In this document: in pieces, positions 1 to 8,176 of the stretch
Numbering within the stretch: the stretch's first letter is position 1
Layout: each line of letters begins with the position of its first letter
IMG/VR virus record: IMGVR_UViG_3300013132_000226
Location: 1 to 26,260 of that record
Source: a virus
Length of the DNA stretch: 26,260 bases
Strand: one strand, 5' to 3'
The notes under the pieces: model-generated
The model's input: only the letters and a program-made list of their open reading frames with translations
What the model was told of the DNA's origin: nothing
The model's database searches: none
Made by a program: the position numbers and the translations under genes

Positions 1-1007
1 CTTTTCCACCCCTCGGTTAGAGGGCTGGTCAACAATTTTGCTATCGCTTGTCCTTTTGACCGCAGCAATTCCTGTGTCTCCCTTGCTAATTGTTGTGCTT
101 CAGGTGAAGCAGCTTTTTCGAATTTACTTGAGCTGGCTACTTTTTCAATCTTGCTCAAATAAATTTCTTGAATACGGCTTAGTAGATCTTCGGCACTGGC
201 GTAGGCGTTGCCAGAGGCCGCTAATCGATTGTTAAGTTCTAAAGTCCGTGCTATCCCAATAATCGAACCAACGATTTGCTCTAGTGTTATCTCCTGTCCC
301 ATTCCTGGATAGCGAGCTAACATTGGATCAATTTGTTTACTGCCAAAGTATTTAGCAATGTCTGCTGCCCACTGCTGTGAATTAGTACTAATTGTAACAA
401 TTTCTACATCTTTTTGCTTGCTGAACGGTACAATTTGCCCGTTTGCAGTCTTAATTTGTACACCTAAATCCGATATACTTAGATTTAGTGCTTCAGCTAA
501 TGCTGAATATAAACTGGCACTGAGTACACCTTTTACACCCTCAGGTGGCGAAAATATGTCATTCCACTGCACTAATTCACCGTAGATACTGACTAGATCA
601 ACTTGAGCATATTTGTTTTCGCCAATTTCAATTACAATGTTTTTACCGTTGCCGGATTCATAAAATCCCGATTGATCTCCGAAACTTTTAGCTAAATCAT
701 AGTAAAATTGTTTGTTTTCGTTGTTAGTTTTACTGGATATACGGGGTACAATAAACTGTATATCTATGTCTCCGTATCGTTTATCTGGTTGTGTTTTTAA
801 ATGTCGTTGATAGTAAGTACCACTGCCCACAGGACGACCAAATTCTATAGAGGGTATTCCTCGATCGGTTAACCACTGATTCATTCGTGGTTCAACCTCA
901 TTCTTAAGTCGAGATACCACTTTTTCTAAAACCTGTGGCGTGACTATAGTACCTTGTGTTTTGGTGCTGGCCCATCCCCCCTCTAATACAATTTCACGTA
1001 TTTTCAT
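1..1007 (-). CDS. Pol-beta-type nucleotidyltransferase, 3' end beyond window
   Basis: The reading frame stays open from the ATG at 1007 down to the left edge, so at least 335 residues are present and the C-terminus is missing. The nucleotidyltransferase signature is visible: GSGTYYQ at residues 61-67, a GDID pair giving Asp80 and Asp82, and a third acidic residue in QVDLVS (Asp137). This is the GS...DxD...D layout of the DNA polymerase beta superfamily, which moves NMP groups onto RNA, nucleotides or proteins; the substrate here is unknown. The start overlaps the stop of the upstream gene as ATGA, which supports the start and translational coupling. The N-terminus MKIREIVLEGG resembles the capsid-targeting peptides of T4 internal head proteins. 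The later part (about residues 230-330) looks helical. Family assignment is fairly secure, function is not. Confidence 0.75.
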   Translation of the reverse strand, partial: MKIREIVLEGGWASTKTQGTIVTPQVLEKVVSRLKNEVEPRMNQWLTDRGIPSIEFGRPVGSGTYYQRHLKTQPDKRYGDIDIQFIVPRISSKTNNENKQFYYDLAKSFGDQSGFYESGNGKNIVIEIGENKYAQVDLVSIYGELVQWNDIFSPPEGVKGVLSASLYSALAEALNLSISDLGVQIKTANGQIVPFSKQKDVEIVTISTNSQQWAADIAKYFGSKQIDPMLARYPGMGQEITLEQIVGSIIGIARTLELNNRLAASGNAYASAEDLLSRIQEIYLSKIEKVASSSKFEKAASPEAQQLARETQELLRSKGQAIAKLLTSPLTEGWK

Positions 1008-2035
1008 ATTGGGCGCTTTGCTTCAATTTTTTTTAATTTGATATAATAATCAGGATCTTCGGCTAAATGATCTAAGGCAATCTTTATAGCGGTACTGCGA
1101 TCATCGGTATGCTCATATTCAACGGCTACACCCTTTTTTAGCTGTGCTTTTATATATTCAACTGAAACACCGTGCTTATTGGCTATTTCGTTGACCTGTG
1201 GCCGATCGGGATTTAATATTAATTCTTCGTTGCTGATACCATCCATTAATGTTCTAAACCAGCGTGCTGATCCAAACTCCAGTCCTTCGGGCAACATTAT
1301 ACCTTCTCTGCTTAATGTTTCTCGTGCCGAAGCTACTAATTTTTCATAGTCGGGATCGGTTTTAATTTTACCAAGTATATTGCTGATAGACTGTATGTCT
1401 TGAGCACGAGCACCAGATCCCAGTAATGCCATTGCGATTTTATCAGGATTTTTTTCAATAGTTCGATCAGTGACTGGGTCCATTAATGCATTTTTATAAC
1501 TATACTTTAATCCACGAGCACGAGCAATACTGGCTAGTAAAATATGTCGATGCATGCCTTTATATTGGCTACCTTGTACTTCGCCACGCATACTAAATTG
1601 TTGCCAAACTGGATCGCTGGTAAACATAAAATCAGTTTGAACGAACCCCTTATTAGGCTCTCCCATAATAGGAGCACGAAAATGCACACTGTCGCCGCTC
1701 ATGGCTACCCAACCATCACGACGACTTTTGACATTGACAATGTTTTCCTCGGGTATACCTTGTTCACGACACCACTGAATTAGAGTATTTTTTAATTGAT
1801 CTTTACTAATCTCGCGCTCATCAACACTGAGATCTAAATCACCACTGCTTTCTTTTCGACCAGTTGTGCCTAACCACTTTATTGGTATACCATTGTCGTC
1901 CAGGTCCTGTGTTAAGTCTAACCCGGTGAGTGCTTCTAACCACTGAATTGTGGGCAGTATTTCGTCTTGATTGATTCTACGTGCTATTAGCGACCCGTCA
2001 GGATTTTTAAAAACATTTTGGCTTTCTAATATCAT
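1004..2035 (-). CDS. Second, distinct nucleotidyltransferase-fold protein
   Basis: The 343-residue product has LGTTGRKESSGDLDLSVD at about residues 55-72, giving Asp66 and Asp68, and a third candidate catalytic Asp135 in VQTDFMF. This is again the Pol-beta nucleotidyltransferase arrangement, but the sequence differs clearly from its downstream neighbour, so this is not a simple recent duplication. A helical C-terminal region follows (residues about 215-343). The substrate cannot be told from sequence. The start overlaps the upstream stop as ATGA and its own stop overlaps the next ATG the same way, so the three genes at 1-2874 form one coupled operon. The N-terminus MILESQ contains an I-x-E triplet, a weaker match to the targeting motif of its neighbours. 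No host gene is recognisable nearby, so a phage role is inferred. Confidence 0.7.
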   Translation of the reverse strand: MILESQNVFKNPDGSLIARRINQDEILPTIQWLEALTGLDLTQDLDDNGIPIKWLGTTGRKESSGDLDLSVDEREISKDQLKNTLIQWCREQGIPEENIVNVKSRRDGWVAMSGDSVHFRAPIMGEPNKGFVQTDFMFTSDPVWQQFSMRGEVQGSQYKGMHRHILLASIARARGLKYSYKNALMDPVTDRTIEKNPDKIAMALLGSGARAQDIQSISNILGKIKTDPDYEKLVASARETLSREGIMLPEGLEFGSARWFRTLMDGISNEELILNPDRPQVNEIANKHGVSVEYIKAQLKKGVAVEYEHTDDRSTAIKIALDHLAEDPDYYIKLKKIEAKRPI

Positions 2036-2874
2036 GATTGTCCTAAATTTAGATCTTTGGATATTTGATTTAATCTTTTTATTGTGTTGACATCAGTGAC
2101 AATCGTATCTCTTGCAGGAGGAACTCCAACTTGAAACCATAACCCCGATCGACCAGTTCTGGTCAGATAACGAAATTCTCCGGCATTTTTTGTCATCAAT
2201 GACGGAATGTTTTTAACAGGGAACGGTATTTCCGGCTGTATGGCATTTTCTTGATTCCACAGTTCGCTTAAACGATCTACAATAGTTGCATCAGCTGGCG
2301 TGCCTGAAGGATCCATCCAGGCTCCTCTTTGTACTGTAAACATACCTCTATTGGTATCTAATGTACTCCCATCAGGAGGTACAGCGGGACCAGCAGACCT
2401 GACTGCTAAATCGGGCGGAGTAGGAAGTGGTGTATATGTAGCAGATTTAGCATAATTATGTTGCCATTGTTGTTTTAACCATTGACTGACATCAGAATTT
2501 TCAACCCCGGCCGGTTTACCAACTATTTCAAACGGCATTTTTGATGGATTATTATCGTTGTCGCGGCCGAGAATGTCAGGACCTGAAATATAAGAATCTT
2601 TAAAATATACTTTTGCCCAATTAACTACATCATCGGGCACAATATTGGGTTTAGTGGCCAATAGTGATTGTTTAGTTTTTCCCCAGTCTCCTATGGCAAA
2701 TTTTACATTATCGCGGAGATCTTCCTTTCTTTCAATTTCGCCACGTTTGGCTGCATAACCAGCACGGAATCCGCCACCAGTGGCCATGCTTTTGACTCCG
2801 GCGGCTAGTTTTTTAGCGAAATCAAGCGGGCCTTCATCTAGGTTTTGCTCAACAATAATTTCATTTACTTTCAT
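2032..2874 (-). CDS. Unrecognised protein with capsid-targeting-like N-terminus
   Basis: I do not recognise this 280-residue protein. It opens with MKVNEIIVEQNLDEG, which carries two (I/L)-x-E triplets (IVE and LDE) like the sites cut by the T4 prohead protease. A Gly/Ala-rich stretch follows (residues about 20-45), then a Pro-rich low-complexity middle near residues 145-170 (TPLPTPPDL, AVPPDG), and a C-terminal part with aromatic residues that looks folded. It lies first among the operon genes with this type of N-terminus and is coupled by ATGA to the nucleotidyltransferase behind it. Its start overlaps the end of the small gene upstream by 14 bp. A virion-internal or structural role is inference from the N-terminus and neighbours only. 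Confidence 0.65.
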   Translation of the reverse strand: MKVNEIIVEQNLDEGPLDFAKKLAAGVKSMATGGGFRAGYAAKRGEIERKEDLRDNVKFAIGDWGKTKQSLLATKPNIVPDDVVNWAKVYFKDSYISGPDILGRDNDNNPSKMPFEIVGKPAGVENSDVSQWLKQQWQHNYAKSATYTPLPTPPDLAVRSAGPAVPPDGSTLDTNRGMFTVQRGAWMDPSGTPADATIVDRLSELWNQENAIQPEIPFPVKNIPSLMTKNAGEFRYLTRTGRSGLWFQVGVPPARDTIVTDVNTIKRLNQISKDLNLGQS

Positions 2875-3115
2875 GTTTGGCCTTTCTTACACCACGAACA
2901 AATTTAGAACTGTCCCCGGTTCGAATACTATTTAAAAGCCGTTTTTCAAGATCTAGTGCAGTCTCAGAATCAAAGTTTTCCTTAAGATAGCCGAGCAAAT
3001 TTACTGCACTTTGTATTACATGAATTGCTCGATTTTCTGTGAGCTGTAATACATCACCTTTACGATTAGATATATCGGCCAATTCGTCCAATATACTACG
3101 AGTTTTTCTCTGCAA
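2861..3115 (-). CDS. Small helical protein with TTG start
   Basis: An 84-residue product that I do not recognise; it is charged and predicted by eye to be mostly helical (LDELADISNRKGD, ALDLEKRLLNSIRTGD). There is no ATG in frame near the beginning. The start is taken as TTG because a GGAG ribosome binding site sits seven bases before it. The stop lies inside the beginning of the next gene (14-bp overlap), so the two are probably translated together. It follows the helicase gene after a 61-bp gap in which no clear promoter or terminator was seen. Confidence 0.6.
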   Translation of the reverse strand: MQRKTRSILDELADISNRKGDVLQLTENRAIHVIQSAVNLLGYLKENFDSETALDLEKRLLNSIRTGDSSKFVRGVRKAKHESK

Positions 3116-3176
3116 AATAGTACTCCAAAGAGGTATAAAATATTTACCTTTTTGATTCTATTTCGGTGAGTAAAAT

Positions 3177-4571
3177 TTAATCTAGGCTACTGTTTTTGCC
3201 TAAATTGCTTAACATCTGTTTTAATTTTGTTGAGCTTGCCTGTGCTACAGGACGAGTGTCAGATGGCATACTTGTGCTATTAGCAGACCCTTTGATTTTA
3301 TCCAGAATCTGACGAGCACTGTCTGATACCGGTCCGTCATTTTGTTCTCCGGTATCAGTAATTCTAAGAGTATCAACGTCGAAATCTAAATCAATTTTTT
3401 GTCCAACGCCATTACTATTACGTGTTTTAAGTAATTGCAATTGATATTTTCCGCGCTCTTTCATTGCTCTACTGGTATAAATTCCAATAAAGTTATCCGA
3501 TGTGTTAACTTTACTGATACCACCACTGATATGTGCGTGGTTAAATTCAACTTCCTCTTGTGCACTACGATTGAACTGTGCCGCAGTCAACAATACTAAT
3601 TTGTATTCTTTAGCCAGATTTCTTAGCTCTTCAGCAACAAACTTATCTTTGGTAAAAAAATCACTGGGATTGACTTTGACTGAACTAGGCATTAGCAAAT
3701 CTAAATAATCTACCACTAAGAAATCCAATGGTTTATTAGTCTTGACCATTAGTTCTTTAGCATAGCTTCTGACCTGATTTACTGTACTTTGAGCTGGCAT
3801 ATATTTGATTTGAAACTTACCAAATCGACGAGCTGCCATTCTAACTGTCATTTCCACATTGTCTATGTCTTTGAAAATCTCTCGACTGGCTACACCGGAT
3901 ATCATACTGTCAATACGCATGGCACAGAGTTCTTCACTGAGCTCAAATGTCAAATAGGCTCCATTTAGTCCCCGTTCAAGCCAATTGACAGCAATATTTT
4001 GCATGATTAAACTTTTACCACCACCACTTTGTGCTGCAACAATTTCTAACTCACCGCGATTGAATCCACCATACAACAAACGATCTAAACTGGGCCATCC
4101 ACTACTGACTTGACCATTCTGATTACGCAATGCAGCCAATCTGGCCTTGGGATCAGCGAAATAGTCAGTGCCCATGTCTCTCACTAGCCCAACTTGTACA
4201 GCATCTTTGATTAACTTTTCAACTGGATCGTATTCGCCTTTTTCAAGTAAATCAGCACTTTTTAAAATAGCACGTTCCAGTTCTTGTCTACGGCTGAATT
4301 TTTCAAACTCATCAAAGAACCATTCTATATGTTGATCAGTGAGATCGTCGATACGAGCGAACTCTCGATCAGAAACTGCACTGATCTGACCAAATGTGGG
4401 AACAGTTTTATATTCCTCTACATGATCATACATGAACTGTGCTGCTTGTCTTAAACTCCGATCAAAATTTTCAGCATTAAAGATGCCTTGCACACGGATA
4501 TAGCAGTTAGCATCCGTTAACATGATTTCCAGGAAAAACTTTTGTACTTCTACGGTGAATTCTTTAAGCAT
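3177..4571 (-). CDS. Replicative DNA helicase, DnaB/T4 gp41 family
   Basis: This 464-residue protein has a helical N-terminal domain (residues 1-130) and a RecA-like motor. Walker A is AAQSGGGKS at residues 179-187, Walker B is FLVVDYLDLL at about 284-293, and the following LLTAAQFNRS segment matches the sensor region of DnaB-type helicases. Length and order fit T4 gp41, the hexameric helicase that unwinds the lagging-strand template 5' to 3' and recruits the primase. The gene lies directly behind the primase gene with an 8-bp overlap, the expected primosome pairing. The C-terminal 60 residues are Ser/Thr-rich and probably disordered. No ribosome binding site of note was seen, consistent with coupling to the primase. 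Confidence 0.9.
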   Translation of the reverse strand: MLKEFTVEVQKFFLEIMLTDANCYIRVQGIFNAENFDRSLRQAAQFMYDHVEEYKTVPTFGQISAVSDREFARIDDLTDQHIEWFFDEFEKFSRRQELERAILKSADLLEKGEYDPVEKLIKDAVQVGLVRDMGTDYFADPKARLAALRNQNGQVSSGWPSLDRLLYGGFNRGELEIVAAQSGGGKSLIMQNIAVNWLERGLNGAYLTFELSEELCAMRIDSMISGVASREIFKDIDNVEMTVRMAARRFGKFQIKYMPAQSTVNQVRSYAKELMVKTNKPLDFLVVDYLDLLMPSSVKVNPSDFFTKDKFVAEELRNLAKEYKLVLLTAAQFNRSAQEEVEFNHAHISGGISKVNTSDNFIGIYTSRAMKERGKYQLQLLKTRNSNGVGQKIDLDFDVDTLRITDTGEQNDGPVSDSARQILDKIKGSANSTSMPSDTRPVAQASSTKLKQMLSNLGKNSSLD

Positions 4572-5601
4572 AGTTCCAGCAAGTCTTTTTTGACCATAGT
4601 TGAATTTTTAGACTGCTATGTTCAGCACTATCTAATATTGTCTTTAGTACAAATAATTTACCATATCTGCAAACAGCATCATTAATATCTTTACAGGTCT
4701 CTCGCCAAATCGGAAAACTCACAGCCCAATTATATTCAATGGCCTGATCGACTAATTTTTTTCCACTGGCATCCCAATCCGGAACCACAATAATGTCTCT
4801 AGATAGATTATCAATTTGATCAGCTTGAGATTCGGATATTTCGTTATGCATTAATGCCACACCATCGATGCTCAAGGCATCAAATATTCCTTCGCAGACA
4901 ACAACTAATTTCCAATTTGCTTGTTGTTGATCAAGGTTGAATACATAGCCGTTTTGTTTTTCCATGTAATATTTTGGTTTGACTCTGTCATCAAAAGTAC
5001 GAGCACTATAACCTACAAGTTGATTCTGGTGAGTAAAAGGAACTATGACTCTGCTGGACATGTTATTTTTTCGAATATCAGTAAAATAAAATTCATACCG
5101 ATTCATATCTATGTCTCGTCGATTCACATAATCTACTGCATCAAGAAAGTTCTTAGGACAATGATCTAGTCCTTTTAATGCATAAAATTCTGCCAAGGCT
5201 AAGAAACTTTGACTGCCCTCGGGTAATTCTGTTTTATCAAACTTAACAACATTTTCGGGTTCAATTGAAGAATCGCCACCAACTGTGTCCTTGATTCTCA
5301 CTGCTTCTAAAATCAAAACTCTGATTTGATTTTCATCAAATCCCATCCATGACATGAGCTTACGCATCTTATAGCTCAATGCCCGCCCGGGATGATAGTG
5401 TGCTCGGAACCCGCAGTTAAAGCAACTATAACTAACACTGCCTTCTGCGCCCGATATCATACCACCACGCCCACGACGATCGGATTTATGCCCGTTGTGA
5501 TGACAACAGACAGCATTAGAACTTATCCATCCATTTGGACTGGTTCTAGTACGGTTTCTCTGCCATGCTTCTAGTAAAGAAGTTTGAATAATGTTAGACA
5601 T
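4564..5601 (-). CDS. DNA primase, T4 gp61-like, zinc finger plus TOPRIM
   Basis: A 345-residue primase. The N-terminal zinc-binding region shows CCHH at residues 32-35 and the pair C60/C63 (YSCFNCGF). The TOPRIM catalytic core shows CEGIFDAL at 236-243, with the conserved Glu, and PDWDASG at 274-280, with the Asp-x-Asp. The protein makes RNA primers for lagging-strand synthesis together with the helicase encoded immediately downstream. The arrangement and length fit the gp61 family. No Shine-Dalgarno is visible before the ATG; instead a perfect 9-bp inverted repeat ends five bases upstream of it, which could control expression. The family call is secure from motifs. Confidence 0.88.
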   Translation of the reverse strand: MSNIIQTSLLEAWQRNRTRTSPNGWISSNAVCCHHNGHKSDRRGRGGMISGAEGSVSYSCFNCGFRAHYHPGRALSYKMRKLMSWMGFDENQIRVLILEAVRIKDTVGGDSSIEPENVVKFDKTELPEGSQSFLALAEFYALKGLDHCPKNFLDAVDYVNRRDIDMNRYEFYFTDIRKNNMSSRVIVPFTHQNQLVGYSARTFDDRVKPKYYMEKQNGYVFNLDQQQANWKLVVVCEGIFDALSIDGVALMHNEISESQADQIDNLSRDIIVVPDWDASGKKLVDQAIEYNWAVSFPIWRETCKDINDAVCRYGKLFVLKTILDSAEHSSLKIQLWSKKTCWNYA

Positions 5602-5606
5602 AGTAA

Positions 5607-5632
5607 GTCTTAGTATTTTACGCTACTAAGAC
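5607..5632 (-). promoter_or_regulatory. Inverted repeat in the primase leader
   Basis: GTCTTAGTA and TACTAAGAC form a perfect 9-bp inverted repeat with an 8-base loop, ending five bases before the primase ATG on the transcribed strand. There is no U-run, so a terminator is unlikely. It could be a translational operator, a binding site for a dimeric protein, or a structure that holds the start codon in a fixed position. Confidence 0.5.
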
Positions 5633-5649
5633 AGCAAATGCAAGACTAT

Positions 5650-6414
5650 TTAACTTCTCGCTAAAATTTTAGTGACTTCGCCAGTGGTCTCTAATATTCT
5701 GAACCTTATTGCAGTGTAAGGACCCTCAACTGTGATCAATGCAGTATCGGTTTGACTGGTATAGTTTGTAGTACTATAAGTCATCCAGTCGCCCTCTACA
5801 ATAGTATTAATAGGCTCGGTAGTGACTTGAGCAATAACCTGCCCTGTGAAGTTATCAAAATAAAACTGAAACGAATGCCAAAGATTGTATCCTGATGGAT
5901 AATTACCACTGATAGCTGATGTGACTACAACATTTTCGGTGAGGTTAGTTAGACTTAAATTTTTACTTGGCTGGAATGCGGCATTGTACCCGTCCAGTAC
6001 TTGTATTTGTCCTCTCACTGTGAAAAAATCGTCTGTATAAACTGTGATTTCTAAATCATTTTGATCGGTCACTTTTAATGCATAGTTATAAAACTCTCGA
6101 TCTAAATAAGCTAAATCTTGTTCAGGAACAATAACTGACACAAGTCCTTTGGTAGCATCAACAATAGTACCTTCAAACTCAACGAATTGTGTATTGTTGT
6201 CATCATTCACAATACTCATTGTGACTGAGTAATTTGAAATATTGATAGGTTTCTGATCACTGTTTTTTAACTGAAAAACTACAGTGTTATCCATACCACG
6301 ATAAATTTTGATTGTACGTGCATACACAATTTTGTTCCTTGTAGTTAAAGACGGATCGATGTCAGCCAATACTTCAATTCGATTTTGATATATAAAGGCG
6401 GTTATTCTTTGCAT
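5650..6414 (-). CDS. Phage structural protein, BppU-like N-terminal domain
   Basis: The 254-residue protein is almost entirely beta-strand by pattern. Residues about 35-125 (IYRGMDNTVVFQLKNSD ... LDREFYNYALKVTD) match the layout of the Ig-like N-terminal domain of phage baseplate upper proteins (BppU): a strand, a polar loop with DN, a mixed sheet and a final G/Y-x-Y-x-L strand. The second half has repeated Thr-rich strands and resembles a receptor-facing or interface domain. A baseplate or fibre-associated role follows from the domain pattern and is moderately sure. The setting is odd: it stands alone between replication genes and is divergent to the single rightward gene. A GGA ribosome binding element lies seven bases before the ATG. 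Confidence 0.55.
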   Translation of the reverse strand: MQRITAFIYQNRIEVLADIDPSLTTRNKIVYARTIKIYRGMDNTVVFQLKNSDQKPINISNYSVTMSIVNDDNNTQFVEFEGTIVDATKGLVSVIVPEQDLAYLDREFYNYALKVTDQNDLEITVYTDDFFTVRGQIQVLDGYNAAFQPSKNLSLTNLTENVVVTSAISGNYPSGYNLWHSFQFYFDNFTGQVIAQVTTEPINTIVEGDWMTYSTTNYTSQTDTALITVEGPYTAIRFRILETTGEVTKILARS

Positions 6415-6436
6415 AGATGATCCAAAAAAATTTAAT

Positions 6437-6460
6437 TGCTTTCGAAATGGTAAATATACT
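6437..6460 (+). promoter_or_regulatory. Possible MotA-type middle promoter
   Basis: On the plus strand TGCTT (6437-6441) within AATTGCTTTC is followed 13 bases later by TATACT (6455-6460). T4 middle promoters combine a MotA box centred on TGCTT with a -10 element at about this distance. It lies 21 bases before the only rightward gene. This is one weak match in AT-rich DNA and no MotA gene is in the window. Confidence 0.3.
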
Positions 6461-6481
6461 GCTCGTTTATTTATTTGATAA

Positions 6482-6859
6482 ATGACAGAACTAAATTACA
6501 AGACCTTGTTAGATCAATATCCATTCTTAACCTACTTAACCTATGGCAAAACAGAATTCATAGGTATAATTCAAAATGTCGATGATGTGGTGACTACTAT
6601 TTACGATTATGGTAGCTTAAAAACACACGAGCAAAAATTAGAATTTCTTCGCCTAGGCGACGAATGGTGGTGGGAAAGTAGCCGTCAAATCCCTATCAAC
6701 TTATTCATTAAAAACGATTGGGTCCAGTTTAGAATCTGTTTGAAAATCTTAAACAGCAAAGACGTAATCATTAAACACGGCCCATACGTCAGTCTTAAAG
6801 AAATTAGTCAAAAAAAGACTAAACGTCGTAGTATTACACTAGTCAAACGTGTTGGCTAA
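6482..6859 (+). CDS. Unrecognised protein, the only rightward gene
   Basis: A 125-residue product I do not recognise. It is rich in aromatic residues, with a WWWESS patch near residue 60, and has a basic tail (KKTKRRS). The pattern suggests a small alpha/beta or beta protein. No Shine-Dalgarno precedes the ATG; a MotA-like box with a -10 element sits upstream. Its 3' end overlaps the convergent DnaE-like gene by 17 bp, so antisense effects between the two transcripts are possible. It is taken as real because the frame is long for an AT-rich region, is not a shadow of another gene and fills an otherwise empty stretch. Confidence 0.6.
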   Translation: MTELNYKTLLDQYPFLTYLTYGKTEFIGIIQNVDDVVTTIYDYGSLKTHEQKLEFLRLGDEWWWESSRQIPINLFIKNDWVQFRICLKILNSKDVIIKHGPYVSLKEISQKKTKRRSITLVKRVG

Positions 6860-7430
6860 GTAAATTAATATGTACCGCTACTAATAAACTATAGCTCATG
6901 GCATGTGAGTGTTTGAACCCATAGGTGCCATCTGAAGCCTTAGTCCAAACCAACTGTGCAATATCTTTCCATAACAGACCTACTAAATTACGCTTCGCTG
7001 GTCTAATTAATGCCAAAAACATTGCCATGTGCTCTAAGTTTGCGATTGGCTCAGCTAATTTTTTATATAAAGAATAATGATTTCCGATATGAACTACACG
7101 GGCAAAGAAATCAGGATCCTGTAGTCGAGTCCAATCAACCGGCTGTTGAGTTAGTTCAATGAGATGTGCTCGATCTTTAACTAATCGATAAACTGTATTA
7201 TTCAAAATATCAAGTTTGATGTATCCTCGATCCTCGGCTTCTCGATAGTCCACACTGGCGAACTCAGTCAACGGGTTTGTTGGTATATCAGTCACATAGA
7301 TGCCAGTATTATGTTTAATCCAAGAGCCGTTGTCTTTGTGTATAGCAGCAGGAATATGATCAATTTCTTTTAAGAGTTGATCTCTATCTGCTACATCGAT
7401 GTCAATATCACCAACTTTAATCAAGGTCAT
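6843..7430 (-). CDS. Small protein with DnaE (Pol III alpha)-like motifs
   Basis: The start is placed at 7430 because that ATG overlaps the upstream stop as ATGA; an upstream in-frame extension would lie inside the previous gene. The 195-residue product shows three segments in the same order as bacterial DNA polymerase III alpha: EAEDRGYIKLDIL (residues 64-76, like AxxxGLVKFDFLGL), LALIRPAKRNL (139-149, like ALFRPGP) and YGFKHSHAMSYSLL (170-183, like YGFNKSHSAAYALV). DnaE is over 1000 residues, so this would be a drastically reduced, probably non-catalytic relative. It sits in the replication block. Homology is inferred from these motifs; an accessory replication role is possible. Alternatively the likeness is convergent. 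Confidence 0.55.
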   Translation of the reverse strand: MTLIKVGDIDIDVADRDQLLKEIDHIPAAIHKDNGSWIKHNTGIYVTDIPTNPLTEFASVDYREAEDRGYIKLDILNNTVYRLVKDRAHLIELTQQPVDWTRLQDPDFFARVVHIGNHYSLYKKLAEPIANLEHMAMFLALIRPAKRNLVGLLWKDIAQLVWTKASDGTYGFKHSHAMSYSLLVAVHINLLSQHV

Positions 7431-8176
7431 AATCCGGCTTTTTCGGTAATTTCTTTGGCCCACTCAAAGTCATATACACGCTTCTTAAAATTTTGATCCC
7501 AATAATCGCTGTTAATCCAAGACCATATAGAAGTTAGATCGTGGTCGTTTAGTTGAGCAATAAAATTAGTTCCTGTATTAGAGCAATAAAGGGACCATGG
7601 ACTGATTCTACCAGACTGAATATCAAAACATATTCTAGTGGCACTTGCATATTTAAAGTAATCTTGAAATTTAGATTGATTTTCCTCGGCCCACTCGTTC
7701 ATGGTCTGAATACTACGTTCCAATGCAGTGCCAGCAGATTCTCTGCGTATATAGTCTAACAGAAATTCTTCGTAGAAGCTATCACGGCACCAATGATCCA
7801 ATTTTTTATTATTTTTAATAAGCCATTCACAGTATGATTCTGGAGCAACTGCTCGAATCTCTACTAGATATCTGCCAAACTTAACAAAGGCCAAATAGTA
7901 TGGACTATCAACAAAATCTCGATAAGTTTTTTCTACATCAGTGGGACGAATATAATTAAAGAATTTATTAAAACAATAAAAACCCAGTCTGACACCAGCC
8001 TCTTTTTCCTGTGCAAGTCGGCGTTTGGTTTCGCAATTATGTATTGCAAAAACTGTTTCTTTAGTGAAGCCCTTGTTGCAATACTGACAGACAAATGGCT
8101 TACTTGAAGAAGTCCCGGATTTCTCTGTCTGTCCAGCCATGCTCTCTTGCCAAATTTTCAAAATATCGTTGATCAT
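7427..8176 (-). CDS. Zinc-finger (C2HC) protein in replication cluster
   Basis: The 249-residue product carries one zinc-finger-like module near the N-terminus: C30-x2-C33, then H46-x-C48 (VCQYCNKGF ... IHNC). The remainder looks helical and is rich in aromatic and acidic residues. I do not know the function; nucleic-acid binding is a reasonable inference from the finger and the neighbours (helicases, primase, DnaE-like protein). The start is uncertain: the ATG at 8176 overlaps the upstream gene by 77 bp, and a second in-frame ATG at 8140 would still include the finger. The stop is coupled by ATGA to the next gene. Confidence 0.65.
   Translation of the reverse strand: MINDILKIWQESMAGQTEKSGTSSSKPFVCQYCNKGFTKETVFAIHNCETKRRLAQEKEAGVRLGFYCFNKFFNYIRPTDVEKTYRDFVDSPYYLAFVKFGRYLVEIRAVAPESYCEWLIKNNKKLDHWCRDSFYEEFLLDYIRRESAGTALERSIQTMNEWAEENQSKFQDYFKYASATRICFDIQSGRISPWSLYCSNTGTNFIAQLNDHDLTSIWSWINSDYWDQNFKKRVYDFEWAKEITEKAGL

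Noticed and set aside
38-585. Rightward frames at the left edge
   Set aside because: The opposite strand carries an uninterrupted nucleotidyltransferase frame over the whole stretch with recognisable motifs.
2905-2935. A GGTTCGAATAC stretch that resembles a tRNA T-arm
   Set aside because: It lies in a coding region and no acceptor, D or anticodon arm can be drawn around it.
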